NCBI RefSeq assembly: GCF_021290965.1
Contig: NZ_JAJOYT010000005.1
Location: 248,001 to 312,000 of the forward strand
DNA from: Rheinheimera faecalis
GTDB lineage: Bacteria; Pseudomonadota; Gammaproteobacteria; Enterobacterales; Alteromonadaceae
Length of the DNA stretch: 64,000 bases
Direction of reading: 5' to 3'
In this document: positions 55,169 to 63,683 of the stretch, in pieces
Position numbering within the stretch: the first letter of the stretch is position 1
Layout: every line of letters starts with the position of its first letter
Program-made: the position numbers and the translations under genes
Notes under the pieces: generated by a model
Database searches by the model: none
What the model saw: the letters and a program-made list of their open reading frames with translations, nothing else
What the model was told of the DNA's origin: nothing

Positions 55169-55196
55169 AAAAGCCAGTCTCCGACTGGCTTTTTTT
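55169..55196 (+). terminator. Rho-independent terminator after the small-protein gene
   Basis: AGCCAGTC (55172-55179) and GACTGGCT (55183-55190) with a 3-nt loop followed by TTTTTT. Confidence 0.93.
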
Positions 55197-55199
55197 ATG

Positions 55200-55450
55200 C
55201 GCCGCCATCCATGACGCTTACCCACATTGGATTGGAATTTGAGACGGGCGGGGACAAGCCCGCGCCCCTACGGGTTAAAAATCGTTCCAGACGATTTTTT
55301 ATTCGCTGCCATCCTTGGCGCTCACCCCCAAGGGGCCAACGCTTCGCGTTGTTAAAAATCGCTCCTGACGATTTTTTATTCGCTGCCATCCATGGCGCTT
55401 ACCCTTCGGGCCAGCTAAAGCTGTTAAAAATCGTTCCAGACGATTTTTTT
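55200..55450. repeat. Tandem terminator-like repeats before glrK
   Basis: Two ~54-bp units (55274-55327, 55351-55404) and a partial third (55423-55450) each begin GTTAAAAATCG(T/C)TCC and contain the stem AAAATCGT / ACGATTTT with a T run. The trailing part CGCTGCCATCC(A/T)TGGCGCT also appears alone near 55201-55218. Units are separated by short variable segments. With the terminator at 55169 they make four terminator-like hairpins in a row between the small-protein gene and glrK. Confidence 0.85.
55241..55272 (-). repeat. Small dispersed hairpin, GTAGGGG...CCCG family
   Basis: On the minus strand it reads GTAGGGGCGCGGGC ... GTCCCCGCCCG, with a longer loop than the 47249 and 47839 copies. It shares the flank GAGACGGGC with the copy at 15971-16000. 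Confidence 0.6.
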
Positions 55451-55508
55451 ACGTCCCTGTGTAAATCCGTTATGATAAGCGCCTGATTTTTCGTGGAACC
55501 CTGTCCTG

Positions 55509-56927
55509 ATGCGAATGCCTGTTCAGCCTGCTTCCTTGCGGCAGTTTGTTTTACTCAGCTTTTTTATGGCGCTAATCCCACTTGGGGTTTTGTTGTGGCA
55601 AAGTCATAGTGCTTTATCTGATGTCAGCCGTTATGCCATAGCCGAAGCTGAAAGCTCGGTGGCTAATGTGCGCCGTGCTGAAAATATGCAAAAGCTGGTG
55701 AATGACATTGAACGTTCCGTATTGCAATTCAGCATTTTGAAAACCGATGCCTTGTCGCAACTGGCGGCCACTCACCTTAATAACTACCAACAGAACCTGG
55801 GTTCTGTTTGTCTGAATCTGGGTCAGCCTGTGCTGTGTGCGCAGCAGCAAAAGCAACTGGAGTTGTTGTTTGACAGCTATCTGCATGAAAGTAATGAAGA
55901 ACTGAGTCCTATTCTGCAAAAAATCCGTCAGCAGCAGGTGCAACTGACGCAAGTGATCTGGGCTTTGCTGGAGCAACGATTACAGCAGCAGCAAGTCTAT
56001 GCCGAAGAAGCACAAAGTCATCTCGCCTGGCAAACCGTTGCTTTAGTGGTGCTGACTTTGCTAATGGTGCTTTGGGCTTCAGCCCGTATCACCGCGCCGG
56101 TAAAAATGCTGGATACCATGATCCGTTCTATAGGGCAGGCCAGTCATCATTTCCCACATGACAAAGTAGATGGTCCACGTGAACTGACTGAACTAGGTGA
56201 GCAGTTACGCTGGCTGGCATCTCGTTTACAGCAACTGGAAGCCTTGCGACTGATTTTATTACGCCATGCATCCCATGAATTAAAAACCCCTTTATCCAGT
56301 ATCCGTGAAGGCTGCGCTCTGTTAAGCGAGCAGTTGGTTGGGCCTTTGAACCCGCAGCAAATGGAAGTGGTCAGTTTACTCAATGGCAGCGCTGACCGTT
56401 TAAGTGTACTGACGGAACAGCTGTTGGATTACAACAAGTTATTGCAACAAGCCAAGCCCGAGTTTGACTGGCATGACAGCGAAACTCTGCTGCAAAACTG
56501 CTTTAATGATCATGCGTTATCCTTGCAGCAACGTGAGCAAAAAATTGTGCTGGACTGCCAGTTGTCACGTATCTACACCGACTCCATGTTGTTCAGGCGT
56601 ATTCTGGATAACCTGATTAACAACGCACAGGCGTACGGTGCTGAGGGCAGTAATGTCTGGGTCAATTTACGCCTGCATGATAAATTTATGCTGTTAGACG
56701 TGGCGAATAACGGCACTCCTATTCCTGCTGAGTTGCGGGCTAAATTGTTTGAACCCTTCCAGCGCGGCAAAGCCCCTCGTTTTGACGCTGTGCAAGGTTC
56801 AGGTTTAGGTTTATCTATTGTCGCCGACTGCGCCCGTTTATTAGGTGGTCTGGCAGAAATTATCGATGTCAGTTACGCCGATGTGTGTATTCAGGTGCGT
56901 TTACCTTTAGTTGAGGATGCGGTATGA
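55509..56927 (+). CDS. glrK: GlrK (QseE)-type sensor histidine kinase
   Basis: A 472-residue kinase: helix FVLLSFFMALIPLGVLLW, periplasmic sensor ~35-175, second helix (TVALVVLTLLMVLWA), HAMP, HisKA with His256 (ASHELKTPLSSIREGC), HATPase_c with NLINNAQAYG and GSGLGLSIVADCARLLGG. The sequence and the following lipoprotein and sigma-54 regulator genes match GlrK-QseG-GlrR of enterobacteria. It would phosphorylate GlrR in response to envelope signals. It overlaps the next gene by 4 nt. Confidence 0.9.
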   Translation: MRMPVQPASLRQFVLLSFFMALIPLGVLLWQSHSALSDVSRYAIAEAESSVANVRRAENMQKLVNDIERSVLQFSILKTDALSQLAATHLNNYQQNLGSVCLNLGQPVLCAQQQKQLELLFDSYLHESNEELSPILQKIRQQQVQLTQVIWALLEQRLQQQQVYAEEAQSHLAWQTVALVVLTLLMVLWASARITAPVKMLDTMIRSIGQASHHFPHDKVDGPRELTELGEQLRWLASRLQQLEALRLILLRHASHELKTPLSSIREGCALLSEQLVGPLNPQQMEVVSLLNGSADRLSVLTEQLLDYNKLLQQAKPEFDWHDSETLLQNCFNDHALSLQQREQKIVLDCQLSRIYTDSMLFRRILDNLINNAQAYGAEGSNVWVNLRLHDKFMLLDVANNGTPIPAELRAKLFEPFQRGKAPRFDAVQGSGLGLSIVADCARLLGGLAEIIDVSYADVCIQVRLPLVEDAV

Positions 56928-57499
56928 AAGTTTGGTTAAGTCTTGGCCTTTGTTTGGCGTTAACAGCCTGTCAGGGTGTAAAACCTGTAGTGCCTGTGGT
57001 GAATAAAACTTTACCAAAAGTGGAACCTGCACAAACCCAGCTGGTGGAACCTCCTAAACCTGTCAAAGCTGAATTGGCCATAGCTGACGATGCTTTAACT
57101 TTACAAGCCTGGCGTGATTTCCGCGCCCAGTTGTTGTTGATGCCTGTGGCGGAGCGGGATTTATTATTACGAAGCTTCAGAACTAACCCTGTGACCACCT
57201 TACAAACTTTATTGATTAAACTGCATCCTGAGAGCCCTTATGCGGTGCGTTTTGCCGCTCAGACTCAGTTAAGTGACAAACTGACCACTTTACCTAAAGG
57301 CTTAGCCGATTTATTGCGCTGGGATTTAGCCTATAACCAGAAGTTGCTGGAAAGTGAATCTGCAGTGACTGCCTTATCGCGTTTAAATGCACAACAGCAA
57401 GAACAATTAGACAGACTGCGCCGGCAAAGCAAAGACTTACAAAAGAAAATTGATGCGCTGACTCAAATTGAAGCCAAATTAAACCAGACAGGAAATTAA
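56924..57499 (+). CDS. qseG: QseG-like outer-membrane lipoprotein
   Basis: A 191-residue lipoprotein: signal with lipobox LTAC (residues 13-16), a Pro/Val-rich tether, a helical domain and a C-terminal coiled coil (LNAQQQEQLDRLRRQSKDLQKKIDALTQIEAKL). In E. coli QseG (YfhG) activates the kinase GlrK from the outer membrane. Its ATG overlaps the glrK stop, and glrR follows after 2 nt. Confidence 0.8.
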   Translation: MKVWLSLGLCLALTACQGVKPVVPVVNKTLPKVEPAQTQLVEPPKPVKAELAIADDALTLQAWRDFRAQLLLMPVAERDLLLRSFRTNPVTTLQTLLIKLHPESPYAVRFAAQTQLSDKLTTLPKGLADLLRWDLAYNQKLLESESAVTALSRLNAQQQEQLDRLRRQSKDLQKKIDALTQIEAKLNQTGN

Positions 57500-57501
57500 T
57501 C

Positions 57502-58851
57502 ATGAGCAATGGCGCCCGGTTATTGCTGGTGGATGATGATCCCAGCTTATTACGTTTACTAACGCTCCGTCTGGAAGGCGAAGGTTATCAGGTGATCAGT
57601 GCGGATTGCGCTGAAACCGCTTTGGTTTTGCTGGGTAAAAATAAAGTTGATGTGGTGCTGAGTGATTTACGTATGCCGGGTTTAGACGGCATGGCTTTGT
57701 TTGATGAAATTGCCAAACGCCACGCCGGTTTACCTGTGGTGCTGATGACAGCTCATGGCTCAATCCCTGAAGCTGTAGCCGCCACTCAGCGTGGTGTCTT
57801 TGGGTTTTTAACTAAGCCTCTGAACAATAACGACTTACGCGACATTTTAGCTCAGGCTGTGCATCAGTCCCATGTGCCAAGCAAAGATGAATGGCGCACT
57901 GATATTATTACCCGCAGCAAAGTGATGGAGCAGGTACTGGATCAGGCGTACAGAGTGGCGCAGCGGGACGTCAGTGTATTAATCACTGGTGCCAGCGGTA
58001 CAGGTAAAGAAATGCTGGCTAAAGCCATTCATAAAGCCAGTCCACGGGCTAAAGGCCATTTTGTCGCTATTAACTGTGGTGCTTTACCTGAGCATTTGCT
58101 GGAATCCGAACTTTTTGGTCACACCAAAGGTGCTTTTACCGGCGCAGTGACAGAACACTTAGGTTTATTCCGCGAAGCCGACGGCGGCACTCTGTTCCTG
58201 GATGAAATCGGTGATATGCCGATGCCATTGCAGGTGAAGTTATTGCGGGCTTTGCAGGAGCGGCAAATCCGCCCTGTGGGCAGTACTAAAACTATTGCTA
58301 TAGATGTGCGGGTATTATCGGCAACGCACCGTGATTTAAAACAGGCGATGCAGGAACAGAGCTTCCGCGAAGATTTGTATTACCGCTTAAACGTGGTGAA
58401 TTTGCAGTTGCCGACTTTAAGAGAACGGGCTGAAGACATTCCATTGTTAGCTCGTCATGTGCTGCAACAAAATGCAGAGCGACATGGTGTGCAGGTCAAC
58501 CGTTTTTCTGAAGATGCAATGCAGGCGCTGGTGACAGCCCAATGGCCAGGTAATGTGCGCCAATTGGTCAACGTGGTTGAGCAATGTGTGGCTTTAACCC
58601 AAAGCCCTGTCCTGAGCGTGGCTTTAGTTGAGCAGGCTTTATCACAAAACCGCAGTTTCTGGCCGACCTTAAGTGAAGCCCGTGATCAGTTTGAACAGCA
58701 GTATTTGATCCGGGTATTAAAAATGGCCGAAGGCAACGTCACCCGGGCTGCAGAATTGGCCGGGCGTAACAGAACAGACTTTCATAAACTACTGAAAAAA
58801 CATGAACTCAGCGCAGCTCAGGTGTCAGAGCAAAGCGACGAATTAGAATAG
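57502..58851 (+). CDS. glrR: GlrR (QseF)-type sigma-54-dependent response regulator
   Basis: A 449-residue NtrC-family activator: receiver with Asp55 (LSDLRMPGLDG), AAA+ core with Walker A GASGTGKE (163-170), the sigma-54 contact GAFTGA (210-215), GGTLFLDEIGDMP and RPVGS, and a Fis-type helix-turn-helix at the end (NVTRAAELAGRNRTDFHKLLKKH). It activates sigma-54 promoters; in enterobacteria that is glmY (and rpoE). The best target visible here is the promoter at 54817. Confidence 0.92.
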   Translation: MSNGARLLLVDDDPSLLRLLTLRLEGEGYQVISADCAETALVLLGKNKVDVVLSDLRMPGLDGMALFDEIAKRHAGLPVVLMTAHGSIPEAVAATQRGVFGFLTKPLNNNDLRDILAQAVHQSHVPSKDEWRTDIITRSKVMEQVLDQAYRVAQRDVSVLITGASGTGKEMLAKAIHKASPRAKGHFVAINCGALPEHLLESELFGHTKGAFTGAVTEHLGLFREADGGTLFLDEIGDMPMPLQVKLLRALQERQIRPVGSTKTIAIDVRVLSATHRDLKQAMQEQSFREDLYYRLNVVNLQLPTLRERAEDIPLLARHVLQQNAERHGVQVNRFSEDAMQALVTAQWPGNVRQLVNVVEQCVALTQSPVLSVALVEQALSQNRSFWPTLSEARDQFEQQYLIRVLKMAEGNVTRAAELAGRNRTDFHKLLKKHELSAAQVSEQSDELE

Positions 58852-58886
58852 CAAAGCGATGAATTGGAATAGTAAGAGATAAATCG

Positions 58887-59213
58887 ATGCACGAAAATTT
58901 TGAAGTAGAACCCGATGTACTAAAAGCCAAAATCATCAGCGAAACAGCCCGTATCAACTGGCTGGAGCTGCAAAAATTTTATGCTGCAGGCTCCGTGATT
59001 CAGGTCTCCGCTGAATTGGATTTAGTGGATGTGGCTTTTGCTTTTAGTCAGGATGACAAAACTGCAGTGCAGAACTGGCTACAAGCTGGTTTAGTCGACA
59101 GAGTAGGCGATACCCAGGCTCAACTATGGGTTGAGCAAAAAGCCGAACTTTGGGCCGTGGTGATTTCCCCCTGGATTTTAGTGCAGGATAAAGCCGGTTC
59201 ATCCACTCATTAA
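58887..59213 (+). CDS. DUF2288-like protein
   Basis: A 108-residue acidic soluble protein (ARINWLELQKFYAAGSVIQVSAELDLVDVAFAFSQDDKTAVQNWLQAGLV...AELWAVVISPWILVQ) matching the DUF2288 pattern. Function unknown. It is encoded 35 nt after glrR and 19 nt before the NAT gene, so the three may share a transcript. Confidence 0.85.
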   Translation: MHENFEVEPDVLKAKIISETARINWLELQKFYAAGSVIQVSAELDLVDVAFAFSQDDKTAVQNWLQAGLVDRVGDTQAQLWVEQKAELWAVVISPWILVQDKAGSSTH

Positions 59214-59232
59214 TTACGCAGGTCAAAGCTTT

Positions 59233-59988
59233 ATGTATGCAGAAAATTTCCAGTTAGAGTCTTACCTGAAACGTATTGGTTATACAGGGTCTTTAGAGCG
59301 CAATGCTGAAACCTTAACAAAGCTGATGCGTGCTCAGCTCTTTAGCGTTGCCTTTGAAAACCTGGATGTGCAGGCCGGTAAAATTGTCTCCTTAGTGCCG
59401 GAACAGATAGTCGAAAAAATAGTAGGCCAGGGCCGTGGTGGTTACTGTTATGAGGTCAATGGCCTCTTTGCGATGGCATTACAGGCTTTGGGTTTTAGCT
59501 ACAAGTTTATCGCCTGTCGCCCTATGTTTTATCCGGTGCGCCGGCCTAAAACTCATATGGTGTTATTGGTGGAAGCTGATGGTGACCAGTGGATCTGTGA
59601 TTTAGGTTTTGGCAGCTACGGTATTCGTGCCCCTATCGCTTTATCTTCGTTAGAACAAGTGCAGCAGCAGGACTTTGATCAGTTCCGTTTAACCACAGAG
59701 CAAAGTGGGGCTTATGTGGTACAGGCCTTGGTGGATGGCCAGTGGTTAAGTCAGTTTGGTTTTGAAACTTATGCCAGCGAGTGGGTCGACTTTATGCCCG
59801 CCAACTACCTGAACTCTACCCATCCGGATACGATTTTTGTGCAGAAGTTATTGGTGATTAAACACCACGAACAAGGCCGCGATATCCTGCTGGGCGATCA
59901 GCTAAAACAAATACGAGCTGAAGGTACAGAAGTGCAACAGCTAAGCCCTGAACAGCGGGAAGACATACTAAAGCAGTTGTTGGCATAG
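59233..59988 (+). CDS. nat: Arylamine N-acetyltransferase
   Basis: A 251-residue NAT with the catalytic triad Cys72 (GRGGYCYEVNGLF), His108 (KTHMVLL) and Asp123 (CDLGFGSYG). It transfers acetyl from acetyl-CoA to arylamines or hydrazines. The stop codon is part of a 24-bp palindrome (59988-60011). Confidence 0.95.
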   Translation: MYAENFQLESYLKRIGYTGSLERNAETLTKLMRAQLFSVAFENLDVQAGKIVSLVPEQIVEKIVGQGRGGYCYEVNGLFAMALQALGFSYKFIACRPMFYPVRRPKTHMVLLVEADGDQWICDLGFGSYGIRAPIALSSLEQVQQQDFDQFRLTTEQSGAYVVQALVDGQWLSQFGFETYASEWVDFMPANYLNSTHPDTIFVQKLLVIKHHEQGRDILLGDQLKQIRAEGTEVQQLSPEQREDILKQLLA

Positions 59989-60084
59989 GGTCAGAACCTT
60001 GGTTCTGACCCTTATGTCGGTCGATATAAAGAGAAGAACGGCTGAATATCTGATTTTGGGGTCAGAGCTGATAGCTCCGACCCC
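59988..60084. repeat. Two related hairpins between convergent nat and ggt
   Basis: GGGTCAGAACC / GGTTCTGACCC (59988-60011, 2-nt centre) and GGGGTCAGAGCT / AGCTCCGACCCC (60058-60084, one mismatch) share the GGGTCAGA arm start. Neither has a T tract on the + strand. They may act as a bidirectional transcription end or belong to a dispersed repeat. Confidence 0.65.
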
Positions 60085-60088
60085 ACTG

Positions 60089-61801
60089 TTAATAGCCTGC
60101 AGCCTGGCCGTCTTTACGGGATTCAGAAGCGCCGTAATAAACGCCGGTTTTAGGGTCTTTCATAATGGCCTGATAACCGCCGTATTCACCCAAAGCGTAA
60201 CGCACATCATGGCCTTTTTTCATCAGCTCACGGGCAGTTTCATAAGGCACACCTTTTTCCAGCTGAACATAACCACCATTGGTTAAATAAGTAGCCTGTG
60301 AATCGGTCGGCTCAGTGCTGCCCAGATGTTGCCAGCGCGCGGCATCCCCAGCTTCCTGCAGGTTCATGCCATAATCCACCATATTCACCACAATCTGCAC
60401 ATGACCCTGAGGTTGCATAGCGCCACCCATCACACCAAAGCTGGTCAAAGGTTTGCCATCTTTACTGATAAAGGCCGGAATGATGGTCTGGAAAGGGCGT
60501 TTACCCGGCTCATAAGCATTGGCGTGTTTTTGATCCATGGAGAACATCTGGCCTCTGTCCTGGAAACCAAAACCAGTGCCTGGTGCTACAACACCTGAAC
60601 CCATGCCGCGGTAGTTACTTTGGATCAGTGAAACCATAGTGCCGTCTTTGTCGGCTGTGGTCATATAAATGGTATCGCCTTCATAAGCGGCCGGATTGCC
60701 TGCATCAACACGCTGGGCTGCATTGGCGCCAATCAGCTTAGCGCGCTCTTTACCATAAGCTTCAGAAATAAGGCCTTTAATCGGCAACTTGTTAAAATCG
60801 GTATCGGCATAAAACTTAGCTCTGTCTTCAAAAGCCAGTTTTTTCGCTTCCACTAAAGTGTGAATACTTTCGACGCTGTTGTAGCCCATAGCTTTTAAGT
60901 CGAAGTTTTTCAGAATTTGCAGCATCTGCAAGGCCGCTATGCCCTGACCATTAGGTGGTAATTCCCAGACATCATAACCACGGTAGTTCACAGATACAGG
61001 TTCTACCCAATCCGATCTGTGGCTGGCGAAATCTTCATAACGCAGATAACCGCCATTGGCTTTCATAAAACCATCGATGCTTTTGGCGATGTCGCCTTTG
61101 TAAAAGGCATCACGGCCGCCCGTAGCTATGGCTTTATAAGTGGCAGCCAAGTCAGGGTTTTTAAACATCTCACCTTTAGCTGGTGCTTTGCCATTGATGG
61201 TAAAAGTACCGACAAAATCACCCGGCTGGTCTTTTAAGCGTGGTACTGATCTGTCCCAGTAATATGCGATCAGCTCGCTGACCGGAAAACCTTGTTCGGC
61301 ATAAGTAATGGCAGGTTGCAGAATTTGCGTCATAGGCAATTTGCCAAACTTCTGATGCATCTCAAACCAGCCATCTACTGCGCCAGGTACGCTGATGGGT
61401 AACATGCCATAAGGAGGCAAATCTTCACGACCCAGTTTTTTCAGCTCTTTGGCCAGTTGTTTATGACTTAAACCTTTAGGGGAGCGACCTGAAGCATTGA
61501 GGCCATAAATTTTATTGGTTTTACCGTCCCAGATAATAGCGTACAAATCACCGCCTATACCGTTGCCAGTAGGTTCCATCAAACCTAAAGCGGCATTGGC
61601 AGCAATAGCAGCATCTACCGCTGTGCCACCTTGTTTCATAATATCCAAAGCAATTTGAGTGGCTAATGGCTGGCTGGTAGCGGCCATTGCATGAGGAGCT
61701 ATCACTTCGGAGCGGCTGGCAAAATCAGCGCCGGTAATACGGTCATACGCCATCAGTTGAGGAGATAACGCAATCAGGCTGCAGAGTAAGATTTTTTTCA
61801 T
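60089..61801 (-). CDS. ggt: Gamma-glutamyltransferase (glutathione hydrolase)
   Basis: A 570-residue Ntn hydrolase with signal peptide (MKKILLCSLIALSPQLMAYD). The N-terminal MAATSQPLATQIALDIMKQGGTAVDAAIAANAALG and the ASGRSPKGL region fit GGT. The expected self-cleavage Thr is Thr377 in GDTIYMTTADKDG, followed by the PFQTIIP and GVMGGAMQPQGHVQ substrate segments. It cleaves glutathione and other gamma-glutamyl peptides in the periplasm. The start at 61801 gives a normal signal peptide; ten further in-frame residues upstream are unlikely. Confidence 0.93.
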   Translation of the reverse strand: MKKILLCSLIALSPQLMAYDRITGADFASRSEVIAPHAMAATSQPLATQIALDIMKQGGTAVDAAIAANAALGLMEPTGNGIGGDLYAIIWDGKTNKIYGLNASGRSPKGLSHKQLAKELKKLGREDLPPYGMLPISVPGAVDGWFEMHQKFGKLPMTQILQPAITYAEQGFPVSELIAYYWDRSVPRLKDQPGDFVGTFTINGKAPAKGEMFKNPDLAATYKAIATGGRDAFYKGDIAKSIDGFMKANGGYLRYEDFASHRSDWVEPVSVNYRGYDVWELPPNGQGIAALQMLQILKNFDLKAMGYNSVESIHTLVEAKKLAFEDRAKFYADTDFNKLPIKGLISEAYGKERAKLIGANAAQRVDAGNPAAYEGDTIYMTTADKDGTMVSLIQSNYRGMGSGVVAPGTGFGFQDRGQMFSMDQKHANAYEPGKRPFQTIIPAFISKDGKPLTSFGVMGGAMQPQGHVQIVVNMVDYGMNLQEAGDAARWQHLGSTEPTDSQATYLTNGGYVQLEKGVPYETARELMKKGHDVRYALGEYGGYQAIMKDPKTGVYYGASESRKDGQAAGY

Positions 61802-61885
61802 TATGGTTGTGCCTCTGAAATACAGGAGCACTCAAACTAATCAGAGCTTACCTAAATTACCAGCGGCACGCGACCAAAGCCCGAA

Positions 61886-62278
61886 TTAGCTGGCTAAGTG
61901 TTCGTTTAACGCTGCTTTTTGTTCGGTACTCAACAGTATTTTCTGTTTGGTAGCAAAATCGTATTGCACCAGTACGGCTTTACCCAAAGCGCAGCACTGA
62001 TCCTTTTGCCATGCCTCTTGATGCACTTCAAACGAACTGTTACCAACCATGCTGATCCCGGTACGTAATTCAACCGGCACGCCATAAAACAGCTCTGCTT
62101 TAAACTGCACATTGATACTGGCGAGTATTAATCGCCACTGTCTGGTATCGAGATCAGGTGTAAATAATTTGAAAATAGGATCTCTTGCCCCTTCAAACCA
62201 CTGCGTCAGCACTGTATTGTTGATATGACCCAGAGCATCCGTTTCATTAAAGCGGGGCTGAATAATTTCTTTAAACAT
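61886..62278 (-). CDS. Hot-dog fold acyl-CoA thioesterase (4HBT type)
   Basis: A 130-residue YbgC/FadM-like thioesterase: RFNETDALGHINNTVLTQWFEGARD carries the catalytic Asp in the TDALGHINN motif. It hydrolyses acyl-CoA. Its start is 18 bp from that of the divergent oxygenase gene. Confidence 0.9.
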   Translation of the reverse strand: MFKEIIQPRFNETDALGHINNTVLTQWFEGARDPIFKLFTPDLDTRQWRLILASINVQFKAELFYGVPVELRTGISMVGNSSFEVHQEAWQKDQCCALGKAVLVQYDFATKQKILLSTEQKAALNEHLAS

Positions 62279-62296
62279 AACAATAACCTAAAAACT

Positions 62297-62998
62297 ATGA
62301 ATGATTTTATTGAAGTTTATGATGATGTATTACCACAAGAGTTTTGTCAGCAACTGATCAAGCTATTTGAGCAGAGCCCTCACACCACAGCAGGGCGCAC
62401 TGGCGGTGGTGTCGATACCAGTAAAAAATTAAGCACTGACTTGTATTTAAATCAGTATCAGGACTATCACCCGGCTCTGAGTGAGATTATTAAGTACACC
62501 ACCAGTTATGTGGCGCAGTATTTTAAGAAGTACCATTTTGCGCTGATTGGCCCTGTCAGCATGACTGTAGCTCACCCATCAGAGCAGCGTATGGTGACAG
62601 TGACAGCTGAGAATTATCAGCAACTGGGAGCTCCACAGGCTGACAACTTTATGCGTACTTTGTATCGGCTTGGCCCTATTCAGATGCAAAAATACCAGCA
62701 AGGTAAAGGCAATTATGGCTACTGGCACTCAGAGGTGTACCCACAGTTACCGAACAATGAACCTTTGCATCGCACTTTGCTGTTTATGTTTTATTTAAAT
62801 GATGTTGCTGAAGGTGGTCAGACTGAGTTTTATTACCAGAATAAAGCGATTCAGCCCAAAGCCGGCCGTATGGTGATAGCGCCGGCTTACTTTACTCACA
62901 CTCACAGAGGTTGTGTGCCTGTGTCAGACGATAAATATATTCTAACCAGTTGGGTCTTGTTTAATCGTGCAGAACAGTTATACGGCTCAAGCGCCTGA
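62297..62998 (+). CDS. 2-oxoglutarate/Fe(II)-dependent oxygenase family protein
   Basis: A 233-residue protein with the double-stranded beta-helix pattern of prolyl-4-hydroxylase-like oxygenases: iron ligands probably His and Glu in YWHSEVYP, the distal His in YFTHTHRGCVP, and GGQTEFYYQN between them. The first pair reads HxE instead of the usual HxD. Start ATG 62297 (MNDFIEVYDDVLPQEFC); no clear Shine-Dalgarno. Substrate unknown. Confidence 0.85.
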   Translation: MNDFIEVYDDVLPQEFCQQLIKLFEQSPHTTAGRTGGGVDTSKKLSTDLYLNQYQDYHPALSEIIKYTTSYVAQYFKKYHFALIGPVSMTVAHPSEQRMVTVTAENYQQLGAPQADNFMRTLYRLGPIQMQKYQQGKGNYGYWHSEVYPQLPNNEPLHRTLLFMFYLNDVAEGGQTEFYYQNKAIQPKAGRMVIAPAYFTHTHRGCVPVSDDKYILTSWVLFNRAEQLYGSSA

Positions 62999-63039
62999 GT
63001 GCTGAGCCGCAGATATAGCTGATCAATGGAACAGATCAG

Positions 63040-63516
63040 TTATACGGTTTCCGCACCTAAAGGCGTTACCGGGCGAGCCATTTCCAGATGAGGAATATCA
63101 TCCTCCAGATAAGGTTCGCTGCAAGCGATAAAACCAAAAGACTCGTAAAAACGTTGCAGGTAACACTGAGCGGAAATACGGATCTCCAGATCAGGCCAGC
63201 AGCTACTGGCGACATCCAGAGCCTTATCCATTAAACCACGGCCCAAAGCCAGGCGACGGGCAGTTTGTGATACACAAATACGGCCTAAAGCAGGGCTGTT
63301 TTCGTAACTGACACCAGGCGCTAATACCCGGGCGTAGGCTAAAATTTTGTCGCCTTTTTTAAGCAATATATGCCGGGTTTGCGGGTGCAAATCTTTGTTA
63401 TCCAGTTCTGGGTAAGGGCAGTTTTGTTCAACCACAAATACATCGACCCTTAACTGCAGCATGGCGTATACAGTGTATGAATCCAGCTGGCTAAAGCCTG
63501 CAACTTGCCATTCCAT
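63040..63516 (-). CDS. elaA: ElaA-type GNAT N-acetyltransferase
   Basis: A 158-residue GNAT protein: LQLRVDVFVVEQNCPYPELDNKDLHPQTRHIL, ALGRICVSQTARRLALGRGLMDKAL and RFYESFGFIACSEPYLEDDIPHLEM match ElaA. The R-x-L-G-R-G acetyl-CoA loop is intact. AGGA precedes the ATG by 7 nt. Substrate unknown. Confidence 0.9.
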   Translation of the reverse strand: MEWQVAGFSQLDSYTVYAMLQLRVDVFVVEQNCPYPELDNKDLHPQTRHILLKKGDKILAYARVLAPGVSYENSPALGRICVSQTARRLALGRGLMDKALDVASSCWPDLEIRISAQCYLQRFYESFGFIACSEPYLEDDIPHLEMARPVTPLGAETV

Positions 63517-63683
63517 TCGTCTGTCCTGTTATTTTTTCTAATGATTCTGGCTTTACTATACCAAAGTCACTGTCATTTTGTCTGGTCGTAACAAGAGGGG
63601 GAAAACACAACAAAAAACTCGGCATAGTGCTTAAACTTGACTCACACTTAATACATTCGCTGTTTGAGACAAAAGGAGTTGTA

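Noticed and set aside
55163-55486. 107-codon frame on the plus strand between the small-protein gene and glrK
   Set aside because: It consists of the terminator and the tandem repeats; the repetitive translation reflects the DNA repeats.
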